NCBI GenBank assembly: GCA_963704595.1
Contig: OY969922.1
Location: forward strand, 2,294,001-2,358,000
DNA from: Acuticoccus sp963704595
GTDB taxonomy: Bacteria; Pseudomonadota; Alphaproteobacteria; Rhizobiales; Amorphaceae
Length of the DNA stretch: 64,000 nt
Reading direction: 5' to 3'
In this document: positions 28,147 to 36,806 of the stretch, piece after piece
How positions within the stretch are numbered: the stretch's first letter is position 1
Layout of the letters: each line of letters opens with the position of its first letter
Program-made: the position numbers and the translations under genes
Notes under the pieces: model-generated
What the model was told of the DNA's origin: nothing
The model's database searches: none
The model's input: only the letters and a program-made list of their open reading frames with translations

Positions 28147-28664
28147 TCGCGATCGCACTCACCATGTGGGCGTTCGTCGTCCTCCTCGCGATGATCGTCT
28201 ACCAGCGCAAGGGCGGCGCCGGGGTTTCGGCGGCCGGCGGTTTTGCGGTGAAGCAGGCGAAGGCGCTCGCAATCCGGCTGCCGCTGGCGCTGCTCGCCGC
28301 CTCTTTCCTGAGCCAGGTCGTGCCGACCGAGACCATCGCGCGGGTGCTGGGCAGCGATACCGGGCTCGGCGGGATCGTGCTCGCCTCGCTCCTCGGCGGC
28401 ATCCTGCCGGGCGGTCCGATGGCATCGTTCCCCCTCGCGCTGTTCATCTGGGATGCCGGTGCGGGCACCGGGCAGATGGTGGCACTCCTCGCCGGGTGGT
28501 CCGTCTTCGCCATGCACAGGGTGCTGGCCTACGAGGCGCCCGTGATGGGCTGGCACTTCGTGGCGCTGCGGATGGCGTCGAGTTTTCTGCTGCCGCCGCT
28601 CGCCGGAATTATCGCCGCTCTCATCGTTCGAGAGTTTTCCCTGAGCGCAACGCTCGGACACTGA
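28143..28664 (+). CDS. half-size permease, second of a homologous pair
   Basis: A 173-residue membrane protein homologous to its upstream neighbour: PGGPMASFPLALFIW and FAMHRVLAYEAPVMGWHF followed by LRMASSFLLPPLAGIIA line up with the matching blocks there. It opens with a membrane helix that the first copy has in a different form. Start ATG 28143 shares an ATGA with the first copy's stop, which favours equal synthesis of the two. Family is the same predicted permease group, assigned with moderate certainty. Confidence 0.7.
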   Translation: MIAIALTMWAFVVLLAMIVYQRKGGAGVSAAGGFAVKQAKALAIRLPLALLAASFLSQVVPTETIARVLGSDTGLGGIVLASLLGGILPGGPMASFPLALFIWDAGAGTGQMVALLAGWSVFAMHRVLAYEAPVMGWHFVALRMASSFLLPPLAGIIAALIVREFSLSATLGH

Positions 28665-28679
28665 ATTATGGAGACTGCC

Positions 28680-29384
28680 ATGAGCGCTTTCGAAGATCAC
28701 GCGTGGAAGGACATCGCGCCCGCCGATCTGTTGCAGATCTATTCGCCCTACGAGCGGGAGACCTTCGTCGGCCCGTCGCCCGCGCTTCTTTGCATCGACC
28801 TTTACAACATCGTCTACAAGGGCGGTGCGAAACCGCCTGTCGAGATCCAGGACGAGTTCCCGAACACCTGCGGTGTCTACGCGCACGAGGCGATCGAGCC
28901 GACGCTGACGCTGATTGCGGCGGCGCGGCGGGCGGGCCTGCCGATCTTCTGGTGCACGCAGGACCGGCGGCCGATGAACCGCCCGATGGGGGTGGGGTCC
29001 ACCAAACGCAAGAACGCCGGCTTCAAGGACGAGGACTTCGGCATCTACGAGGCGTTCGAGCCGCAGCCCGAGGACGTGATGATCACCAAGCAGCGGGCGA
29101 GCATGTTTCAGGGCACGCCCATCGTCTCGCACCTCAACTTCCTCGGGGTGAAGAGCCTCATCGTGTGTGGCGAGAGCACCAGCGGCTGCGTCCGGGCAAG
29201 CTGCGTCGACGCCTACTCCAACGGCTTCCACGTGACGCTGGCGGAGGAGGCGACGTTCGACCGCCACGAGCTGATCCACAAGGTCAACCTCTTCGACCTC
29301 CACCACAAGTACGTCGACGTGATGCACGTGCCGGAGATCGTTGATGTTCTGGACAGCGGCCGAATGCAGGCCGCAGCGGAGTAG
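28680..29384 (+). CDS. cysteine hydrolase (isochorismatase-like), paralogue 3
   Basis: A 234-residue enzyme of the same superfamily as the two tandem copies upstream, but clearly diverged. The triad is D40 in LLCIDLYNIV, K137 in MITKQRASMFQGTP and C170 in GESTSGCVRAS. I start at ATG 28680, with GGAG 6 bases upstream; ATG 28668 adds only four residues. It ends the island that begins at 21330. Its different substrate loop (RRPMNRPMGVGSTKRKN) suggests a separate step in the same catabolic route, for example successive removal of amide or carbamoyl groups. Confidence 0.86.
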   Translation: MSAFEDHAWKDIAPADLLQIYSPYERETFVGPSPALLCIDLYNIVYKGGAKPPVEIQDEFPNTCGVYAHEAIEPTLTLIAAARRAGLPIFWCTQDRRPMNRPMGVGSTKRKNAGFKDEDFGIYEAFEPQPEDVMITKQRASMFQGTPIVSHLNFLGVKSLIVCGESTSGCVRASCVDAYSNGFHVTLAEEATFDRHELIHKVNLFDLHHKYVDVMHVPEIVDVLDSGRMQAAAE

Positions 29385-29475
29385 CAGTGCGGCCTGGAGA
29401 AGAGGCGCGTGCCATGGCGGCTGGCCTTGGCCGCGCGATTTCGAAATGAGGTTTCGCCCTGAGGCGCGTGCCGTC

Positions 29476-29500
29476 GGAGATCCGCCGGTCGCCGGTCTCC
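29476..29500 (-). terminator. hairpin at the end of the AmpG-like gene
   Basis: GGAGA pairs with TCTCC and CCGG with CCGG around a TCG loop, with a small bulge, right at the AmpG stop. There is no T-run. Two copies of GAGGCGCGTGCC (about 29402 and 29461) lie in the same convergent gap. Confidence 0.3.
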
Positions 29501-30816
29501 TACGGCCGCACGCCGGACTGCTCGACCGGCCGGCCGACCTGGTTCGTTCGGTCGAGGCGGGCTAGGTAGTAGAGGAGGACGAGGGCCGGGACGGCGAAGA
29601 ATGTCGTCGCGACGAAGAACCCCTGCCAGCCGAGGCCTTCTGCGAGCCAGCCCGACGATGCGGCCATGACCGTGCGCCCGAAGGCCATCAGCGAGGTCAG
29701 GAGCGCGTACTGCGTTGCGGTGAAGGCGACATTGCACAGGGATGAGAGGTAGGCGACGAAGGCGGCCGAGCCGAGGCCGCCCGCGAAACTGTCGATGCCG
29801 ACTGCGAGGGTGAGCGCGGAAACCGAATGCCCCTGGCCGGCGAGCCAGGCGAAGGTGAGGTTGGTGACGGCCTGCGCGACGCCGCCGACGGCGAGCGCCT
29901 TCAGCGTGCCGATCCGCGCGACCAGCGCACCGCCAGCGAACACGCCGATCATCGTCATCAGCACGCCGAAGACCTTGGTGACGCTGGCGATCTCGGTGCC
30001 CGAGAAGCCGAGATCCACGAAGAACGGGTTCGCCATCGCGCCCGCGACGGAGTCGCCGTACTTGTAGAGAAGGACGAAGAAGAGGATCAGCAGCCAGCCG
30101 CGCCGCGTCGCGAAATCCTTGAGCGGATCGAGCGTGGCGTGGGCGAGGAACGCGAGCGGGGAAGCCGGCGGCGGCGGGCGTCGGCTGACGGGTTCCGGGC
30201 CGATCAGGGTCGCGAGGATCCCGATGCCGACGAGCGCTGCCATGATCGCATAGACCGCCGACCATGGCATGACGTCGGCCAGCGCCAGCGCCCCGGCGCC
30301 CGAGGCGAGCATCCCGACACGGTAGCCGGCCTGTGTCATCGCGGCGCCGGCACCCTGCTCGTCGTCTTCCAGCACCTCGATCCGGTAGGCGTCGATCACG
30401 ATGTCCTGGCTCGCCGACAGGAACGCCATGACGAGCGCCGCCAGCGCGAGGAGGCCCAGCGACTGGAGCGGGTCCATCTGCCCGACGACGACGATCGACG
30501 CGATCAGGAGAAGCTGGATCACGATGAGCCAGCCGCGCCTGAGACCGAGCCAGCGAGTGAGGACCGGGAGGCGCACATGGTCGAGCAGCGGTGCCCAGAG
30601 AAATTTGAGGCTGTAGGGGGTGGCGACGGTGAGGAGGCCGCCGATGGCGGTGAGGCCGACGCCCGCCTCGCGCAGCCAGAAGGAAAGGGTGGAGAAGCCG
30701 AGGAGCAGCGGAAGGCCGCTGGAAAACCCCATCAGGAAGACGACGAGCTGGCGCCGCGTCAGATAGACGGCGAGCGCGTCCTGCCATCGGCGCCTTGGCG
30801 TGAAGTCGGAATTCAT
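29500..30816 (-). CDS. AmpG-like MFS transporter
   Basis: A 438-residue MFS protein with about 12 helices. FLMGFSSGLPLLLGFSTLSFWLRE, YSLKFLWAPLLDHVRLP and SQDIVIDAYRIEVL are the blocks found in AmpG, which imports anhydro-muropeptides for wall recycling and beta-lactamase signalling. No ampC or amidase gene is adjacent, so the name rests on sequence only. The start at 30816 begins the first recognisable part (MNSDFTPRRRWQDAL). It is convergent with the cysteine hydrolase gene, and a small hairpin (29476-29500) sits at its stop. Confidence 0.82.
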   Translation of the reverse strand: MNSDFTPRRRWQDALAVYLTRRQLVVFLMGFSSGLPLLLGFSTLSFWLREAGVGLTAIGGLLTVATPYSLKFLWAPLLDHVRLPVLTRWLGLRRGWLIVIQLLLIASIVVVGQMDPLQSLGLLALAALVMAFLSASQDIVIDAYRIEVLEDDEQGAGAAMTQAGYRVGMLASGAGALALADVMPWSAVYAIMAALVGIGILATLIGPEPVSRRPPPPASPLAFLAHATLDPLKDFATRRGWLLILFFVLLYKYGDSVAGAMANPFFVDLGFSGTEIASVTKVFGVLMTMIGVFAGGALVARIGTLKALAVGGVAQAVTNLTFAWLAGQGHSVSALTLAVGIDSFAGGLGSAAFVAYLSSLCNVAFTATQYALLTSLMAFGRTVMAASSGWLAEGLGWQGFFVATTFFAVPALVLLYYLARLDRTNQVGRPVEQSGVRP

Positions 30817-31258
30817 GCGCCGATTGCCTTCATCCGTTCGAGAGCGTCCGCGGTCGTGCCGCAGGATCGGTGCACCGCTGAAATGTGCATCCGATGCCGA
30901 CACGCCGGTCGATTGCCCGAATTTCACACATTTCTGCGCGCAGGCAACCGGGAACCGTCATCTCGTTGCGAAGCGCGGCAGGGTGCGACCGGATCGATGT
31001 TTTATCCAATCTCTGCCGCGTTCATCCGCTTTCCGCCGTCGCCGGCCGGCCGAAGCGTTGGCGATTGGCGGCAACCCCGCCTTGGTTGGCGCGGCAGCCG
31101 CGTCTTCCGGAGCTGATTGGCACGGTCGCTGCATCTGTGCAGCGCACGATCGATCGGCGCCGGAAGGATGATTGCACGATGCCAAGCTCGGCAGATTTCG
31201 CCAGGGTCTTCGCGATCCCGGCCGGGGAGTGGTCTGCCGTGCGCGCGGTTTCCGTTCG
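30817..31258. other. divergent intergenic region between AmpG and ABC importer
   Basis: A 442-base non-coding stretch between divergent genes. Frames run through it but none has a recognisable product. A small dyad CTGCA TCTG TGCAG lies near 31130. It should hold the promoter of the importer operon at 31259-39409, whose regulator is not encoded nearby. Confidence 0.4.
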
Positions 31259-32404
31259 ATGAGCATTGCGCTCGAGGGGCTGGTCAAGGACTACGGCGAT
31301 TTCGTCGCGGTGCGCGGCGTCGATCTTCATTGTGAGACCGGCAAGATGCTGGGGCTGCTCGGCCCGTCCGGTTGCGGCAAGAGCACGACGCTGAAGATGA
31401 TCGCCGGGATCGAGGACGTGACCGAGGGGCGCATCCTCTTTTCGGGGCGCGAGGTGCAGCGGCTGGCGCCCGGCGCGCGCAACATCGCGATGGTGTTCGA
31501 GGATTACGCCCTCTACGCGCATCTTTCGGTGTTCGAGAACATCGCGTTTCCGCTCAGGGTCAGCCACCGGCCGAAGGCGGAGATCAGGGAGAGGGTCGGC
31601 GCGATCCTGAAGCTCCTGCGGCTGGAGGACATCCAGCACGAGCGGGTCCGAAAACTGTCAGGTGGGGCACAGCAGCGCGTCTCGATCGGCCGGGCGCTTG
31701 TGCGCAAGCCCGAAGTCATCCTGTTCGACGAACCGCTCAGCCATCTCGACGCCGACCAGAAGGTGCAGCTCCGCTCCGAAATCAAGCGGCTGCAGCAGCT
31801 CCAGGGGCTGACGTCGATCCTCGTCACCCACGACCAGACCGAGGCGATCGCCATGTGCGACGTGATCGCGGTGATGAACGACGGCAAGCTCGAGCAGGTC
31901 GCCACCCCGCAGACGCTCTACGATACGCCGGCGAACACCTTCGTCGCGCAGTTCATCGGCGAGCCGCCGATGAACCTTCTCGACGCCCGCCTGCAGCGGA
32001 CCGGCGCAGGGACGGTGATCGAAGGGCCGACGTGGCGGCTCCCGATCTCGGACAGGCACCCGGCGATCAGGTCGATGCAGGGCGGGAACGTCACGCTCGG
32101 CCTCCGCCCCGAGGCGTTCCGGCTGAGCGATGGCGTGGAGGCTGACACCGTCGCTCACCTCGCCGGCGAGGTGTATTTCCGGGAGCACCGCGGCGACACG
32201 GACGTCCTGCTCGTCGCGCTGGACGGCACGCCGGAAGGCGCGAAGGCGATCCACATCTTCGCCGACGTTCCGGGGCCGAGTGCCCTGCGTGAGGGCGACA
32301 GGGTCCGCCTCGCGTTCGACGACAGCCGGATCAGCGTCTTCGACCGGGAAACCGGCCGCAACCTCGAACTTGGCGCGGCCGCTGCAATGGATGTCGCCGC
32401 ATGA
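31259..32404 (+). CDS. ABC transporter ATPase, glycerol/sugar importer type (first of two)
   Basis: A 381-residue ATPase with the C-terminal regulatory (TOBE/MalK-like) domain. Walker A is GPSGCGKSTTLKM, the signature LSGGAQQR, Walker B VILFDEP, and the switch histidine is in VTHDQTEA. The Q-loop glutamine is replaced: the block reads VFEDYALYAHL rather than VFQ. The start at ATG 31259 gives the usual opening MSIALEGLVKDYG. Its stop overlaps the start of a second, different ATPase by 4 bases. The pair resembles GlpS/GlpT of the rhizobial glycerol importer, which also uses two ATPases. Confidence 0.87.
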   Translation: MSIALEGLVKDYGDFVAVRGVDLHCETGKMLGLLGPSGCGKSTTLKMIAGIEDVTEGRILFSGREVQRLAPGARNIAMVFEDYALYAHLSVFENIAFPLRVSHRPKAEIRERVGAILKLLRLEDIQHERVRKLSGGAQQRVSIGRALVRKPEVILFDEPLSHLDADQKVQLRSEIKRLQQLQGLTSILVTHDQTEAIAMCDVIAVMNDGKLEQVATPQTLYDTPANTFVAQFIGEPPMNLLDARLQRTGAGTVIEGPTWRLPISDRHPAIRSMQGGNVTLGLRPEAFRLSDGVEADTVAHLAGEVYFREHRGDTDVLLVALDGTPEGAKAIHIFADVPGPSALREGDRVRLAFDDSRISVFDRETGRNLELGAAAAMDVAA

Positions 32405-33492
32405 GCCACGACGGGCTGCACCTTCGCGGGGTGACGCGGCGCTATTCGGATTCGGTCCGCATCGGGCCGGTGGACCTCGACATCCGCCCCGGCGAGATCG
32501 TCGCCGTGACGGGCCCCTCCGGCGCCGGCAAGTCGACCACCTGCCGCATGATCAGCGGCCTCGAACGCCCCGATGCCGGCACGATGACGCTGGGCGGGCG
32601 GGACATCGCGAAGCTCCCGGTGCCTGAGCGGGGCGCGGCGCACATGTTCGAATCCTACGCGCTCTATTCGCACCTCAACGTCGCCCAGAACGTCGCCTTT
32701 CCGCTGAAGGCGCCGAGCCGGCCAAAGCTGGCTGCGGCCGAAATCGAGGCGCGGGCCGATGCGCTCCTCGAAGTCGCGCAGATCGCGCATCTCAAGCACC
32801 GCAAGCCGGGCGAGCTGTCCGGCGGCCAGAAGCAGCGGGTCGCGCTCTGCCGCTGCCTCGTGCAGGACGCCGCGGTCTACCTCCTCGACGAGCCGATCTC
32901 CCACCTCGACGCCAAGCTCAGGAACGAGCTGCGCGGCTGGATCCGCCGCCGGCAGACGGGGCTCGACGTGCCGACGCTCTGGTTCACGCCCGACGCGATG
33001 GAGGCGCTCTCCGTCGCCGACCGCGTGGCGGTGATCATCAACGGTGAGGTCGCGCAGTTCGCGACGCCCGAGGAGATCTACTTCAACCCCGCGACGCCGG
33101 ACGTCGCGCGGCTCGTCGGCGACCCTGCGATGAACCTCATCGACGGGCGGCTGGAGGCCCGCGACGGCGGCGGGATGGCATTCGCCGGGCGCGGGATCGT
33201 CCTGCCGCTCGACGACGCGCTGGCGGCCCGCGCGAGCGCGGAGGGCCCGCGTGACGTGGTGCTCGGCATCCGCCCGTCCGCCATGCAGGTCGGCGGCGGT
33301 GACGCGCGGGTCGAGGTCTACTCGTGGGAGCCGTTCGGCAAGTACTCGATCATCACCGCGACGCTCGACGGCGCGACCGTCCGGGTGAAGACGCCGCGGC
33401 TCGACCGGTTCGACGCGAATGCGCTTCTCGACATCGCCATCGACCCGAAGGGCGTCGTGCTTTTCGACGGCGCGACGCGTCGGGCCATCTGA
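32401..33492 (+). CDS. ABC transporter ATPase, glycerol/sugar importer type (second of two)
   Basis: A 363-residue ATPase that should form a heterodimer with the preceding one. Walker A is GPSGAGKSTTCRM, the signature LSGGQKQR, Walker B VYLLDEP. Two normally invariant residues differ: the Q-loop reads MFESYALYSHL (Glu for Gln), and the switch region reads LWFTPDAMEA, with Pro where His is expected. One of the two ATP sites may therefore be catalytically weak. A C-terminal TOBE-like domain is present. The gene shares ATGA with the first ATPase. Confidence 0.87.
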   Translation: MSHDGLHLRGVTRRYSDSVRIGPVDLDIRPGEIVAVTGPSGAGKSTTCRMISGLERPDAGTMTLGGRDIAKLPVPERGAAHMFESYALYSHLNVAQNVAFPLKAPSRPKLAAAEIEARADALLEVAQIAHLKHRKPGELSGGQKQRVALCRCLVQDAAVYLLDEPISHLDAKLRNELRGWIRRRQTGLDVPTLWFTPDAMEALSVADRVAVIINGEVAQFATPEEIYFNPATPDVARLVGDPAMNLIDGRLEARDGGGMAFAGRGIVLPLDDALAARASAEGPRDVVLGIRPSAMQVGGGDARVEVYSWEPFGKYSIITATLDGATVRVKTPRLDRFDANALLDIAIDPKGVVLFDGATRRAI

Positions 33493-33551
33493 CCGCGGCG
33501 CGCCGCCACGAGACGATCAACACAAACATCAACAGACGAGGGTGAGCGACA

Positions 33552-34946
33552 ATGTCAAAACGAGTGAACGTGAGGATCGGTTTGCCGCGGGTCTCGGCGC
33601 GGTGGCGCTGGTCGCCGCAGGGCAGGCTTCGGCGTGGACCTATGAGGAGGCCGCGGCGCCGTACAAGGGCGTCGAGATCAGCATCCTCGACGAGGTGACG
33701 CCGCTGCAGGAGCAGTTCGCCGACATCGTGCCGCAGTTCGAGGAAGAGACCGGCATCAAGGTCAACTACCAGCTCCTCAACCACTTCGAGGTCATCAACC
33801 GCGGGCAGGCCGACATGCTGTCCGGCCGCGGCGAGTACGACGCCGTCATGGCGCACAGCCTCCAGGTCGGTCTCCTGATGGACGCCGGCGTCCTCCTGCC
33901 GATCGAGGACTTCGTCAACGACGCGGCGCTCGCCAACCCGGACTTCAATGTCGACGACCTGATCGACCCCGCCTTCGAGTTGCTCGCCTACCTCGACGGC
34001 ACGCTCTACTCGTTCCTCAACTGGAACTACAACATGGTCTACTGGGGGCGGAACGACCTCCTGTCCGACCCGGATGAGCAGGCCGCCTTCAAGGAAAAGT
34101 ACGGCTACGACCTCGCGCCCGCGAAGACGTTCAAGGAGCTCCGCGACATCGCCGAGTTCTTCACGCGCCCGGCAGGCGAGAACTCTCGCCGGCGAGACGC
34201 TGACCAGCGATTTCTACGGGATCGTGATGGAGGGCCTCAACGGCGGCGGCACCTACGTGCCGGTGTGGCAGATCTTCATCAAGAATTCCGGCGGCAACAT
34301 CTTCGACGACGAGGGCCACCCGACCTTCGACACGCCCGAAGTGATCGAGGGCCTCAAGCTCTACGGCGAACTCTGGGCGTTCTCGCCTCCCGGCCAGGCG
34401 GAGTATTCGCTGATCGACGTGCCGACCGTGATGGGCAACGGCATCGCCGCCCAGTCGATCGCCTACTCCGACTTCGTCCTCGGCATCGACCGCGAGGGCT
34501 CCTCTGCGCTTCACGGCCAGTTCGTCTACGGCCCGCCGCCGACGCACGAGGGCAACGAGGCCTACTACAGCGCCGGCGAACCCTCGGCCTACTTCATCTC
34601 CAAACACAGCGAGAATCCTGAGGCGACCTTCCTCTTCCTGCAGTGGGCTGCGGAGAAGAAGACGCAGTCCGCGCTTCTCGCCAGCGGCGTCGGCGTGCCG
34701 GTGCGCGACAGCTCGTGGTCCGAGCTGATGACCGACGGCAACGAGCTCAACGGCCTCTACGAGGCGATGAAGGCGAGCCTTGCCGGCATCGAGGCGACGC
34801 CGAAGGCGCCGCGCTGGGCGCAGATCTCGGACGCGATGAACCGCGTGTTCCAGCAGGTCGGCCTCGACCAGCTCACCGCGGAGGAGGCGGCCGCACAGCT
34901 GCAGCAGGACGTCACCGCCATCTGCGATCCCTGCATCCTCCAGTAA
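33552..34946 (+). pseudogene. ABC transporter substrate-binding protein, family 1, with two compensating frameshifts
   Basis: Coding character is continuous but the frame changes twice. It starts at ATG 33552 (MSKRVNVRIG) behind a GAGGGTGAG. Adding one T at 33581-33583 joins to FAAGLGAVALVAAGQASAWTY, a normal Sec signal. Near 34181 one extra A breaks FTRPAGE; removing it gives ETLAGETLTSDFYGIVMEG. The net change is zero, and the corrected protein is about 464 residues, as expected for a family 1 solute-binding protein of a sugar/glycerol importer. Either sequencing errors or a recently disabled gene. A strong hairpin follows the stop. Confidence 0.82.
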
Positions 34947-34957
34947 CGCCAGACCCG

Positions 34958-34988
34958 GCGGGAAGGCGGCCTCGCGCCGCCCTCCCGC
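34958..34988 (+). promoter_or_regulatory. hairpin between binding-protein and permease genes
   Basis: Arms 34958-34970 and 34976-34988 pair over 13 positions with one A/C mismatch around a 5-base loop, no T-run. It lies in the same relative position as the stem at 22876 in the peptide-type importer, so mRNA processing that favours the binding protein is likely. Confidence 0.55.
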
Positions 34989-35022
34989 TCCCCCGCCGGC
35001 AGGCCGGCTCCGAAGGATCGAC

Positions 35023-35966
35023 ATGACCGAGATTTCCTCCCGGACGGACAGCGCCGCCACGACCGCTCCGGTGGGCGAGGGCGCCGAGTACTACCGGGAA
35101 AGCCCGTGGTATCCGTACATCCTCATCGCGCCGACCATGCTGACGCTGGTCGTCGTGGCGCTGCTGCCGTTCCTCTACATGGGCTGGATCAGCCTGCACG
35201 AGGCGCGCTACGGGCAGGTCGGTGACTTCGCCGGCTTCTCCAACTTCGCGACCCTCCTCGGCGACGCACGGTTCTGGAACTCCATGAAGGTCGCGGGCCT
35301 CTTCGTCGCCATCGCCGTGCCGATCGAGTTCATGCTCGGCCTCGTCGGCGCGCTCGTCCTGTCGCAGAACATCCGCTTCCGCAACGTGCTGATCCCGTTC
35401 CTGTTCATCCCGTCGATGATGGCGCCGATCATCGTCGGTCTCGTCTGGAAGACGATGCTCGCAGGCTCGTGGGGGTTCTTCTCCTACAACATCCTGGAGC
35501 GGTTCGGGATCGTCTCCGGCACCTCGGTCTTCGCCTCGCCGGATCTTGCGCTCTACGGCCTCATCTTCGTCGACGTCTGGCAGTGGACGCCGTTCATGAT
35601 GCTGACCTTCTTCGCCGGAATGCAGGCGCTGCCGGCGAGCCCCTTTCGCGCGGCACAGGTGGATGGCGCCAATCCGGTGCAGATCTTCTTCCGCCTCGAC
35701 GCTTGCCGATGCTGGCGCCGCTCCTCTTCGTCATCGGGCTCCTGAGGCTGATCGATGCCTTCAAGGTCTATGACACGATCTACATCCTCACCAACGGCGG
35801 CCCCGGCATCACCACCGAGAGCCCGTCGGTCCTCGGCTACAAATACACCTTCGACTTCTGGGAGATCGGCACCGCCTCGGCGCTCGCCGTGGTCATCTGG
35901 GTCATCTTCTTCGCGTTCTGCAACGTCTTCTACCAGATCGCGAAACGCCGGCTGAACGTGTTCTGA
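35023..35966 (+). pseudogene. ABC transporter permease, sugar type (first), frameshifted
   Basis: A sugar-type permease (MalF/UgpA-like). Helix 1 is YILIAPTMLTLVVVALLPFLY, and the EAA loop region begins FRAAQVDGANPVQIFFRL. There the frame changes between 35694 and 35706; the rest, LPMLAPLLFVIGLLRLIDAF to RRLNVF, is in another frame. Removing two bases would give FFRLTLPML, which fits the family; one missing base is the alternative. The corrected length is about 313 residues. The break falls in the loop that contacts the ATPase, so if real it would disable the importer. Confidence 0.8.
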
Positions 35967-35977
35967 GAGGCAACAAG

Positions 35978-36802
35978 ATGCAAAACGCCAGGTCCCGCAG
36001 CCTCCTCTTCACCACACTCGCCATCCTCTACGCGGTGATGATCCTCTTCCCGGTGTTCTGGATGTGGAGCTACGCCTTCAAGAGCGAGGCGGACATGTTC
36101 GCCCGCCCGACGGTGTGGCTCTTCACCCCGACACTCGAGCACTTCGACTACATGCTCGAGAACGGCTTCCACCACTACCTCATCAACTCGCTGATCGTCT
36201 CGGCGGCCTCGACCATACTCGTCGTCATCATCGGCACGCCGGCGGCCTACGCCTTCGCCCGCTACCGCGAGATGAAACTGAGGGACGACCTCTTCCTCTT
36301 CGTCCTCGCCACACGGATGGCACCGCCCGTCTGCCTCGTCATCCCGTATTACCTCATCTATTCCAAGTTCGACCTGCTCGACACTTATCTCGGCCTCATC
36401 ATCGTCTACCTGACGTTCAACCTCTCATTCTACGTCTGGGTCCTGTCGAGCTTCTGCCGGGACCTGCCGCTGGAACTGGAGGAAGCTGCCCGCACCGAGG
36501 GCTATTCGCGCGTCGGCGCCTTCGTGAAGGTGCTCCTGCCGCTCCTGCGATCGGGCATTACCGCGACGGCGGTGCTGTGCTTCATCTTCGCGTGGAACGA
36601 GTTCATGTACGCATTCCTCCTCGGCGGGCAGACGGTGAAGACGCTCCCCGTCGGCATCCCCTCGCTCATCACCACGCAAGGGGTGCGCTGGGGCGAGATG
36701 GCGATCATCGGCATGGTCGGCACCATCCCGGTGATGATCGTCGTCTTCTTCCTCCAGAAACACATCGTGCGCGGCCTCACCATGGGCGCGGTGAAAGGCT
36801 GA
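35978..36802 (+). CDS. ABC transporter permease, sugar type (second)
   Basis: A 274-residue MalG/UgpE-like permease with about six helices. It opens with LLFTTLAILYAVMILFPVFWM, and the EAA loop is LELEEAARTEGYSRVGAFVKVLLP. It starts at ATG 35978, eleven bases after the first permease. It completes a five-gene importer (two ATPases, binding protein, two permeases) of the glycerol/sugar class and is followed 4 bases later by an amidase gene in the same operon. Confidence 0.88.
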   Translation: MQNARSRSLLFTTLAILYAVMILFPVFWMWSYAFKSEADMFARPTVWLFTPTLEHFDYMLENGFHHYLINSLIVSAASTILVVIIGTPAAYAFARYREMKLRDDLFLFVLATRMAPPVCLVIPYYLIYSKFDLLDTYLGLIIVYLTFNLSFYVWVLSSFCRDLPLELEEAARTEGYSRVGAFVKVLLPLLRSGITATAVLCFIFAWNEFMYAFLLGGQTVKTLPVGIPSLITTQGVRWGEMAIIGMVGTIPVMIVVFFLQKHIVRGLTMGAVKG

Positions 36803-36806
36803 AACT

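Noticed and set aside
31172..31258. Upstream extension of the first importer ATPase
   Set aside because: The ATPase family opening begins at MSIALEGLVKDYG; the extra residues have no family match.
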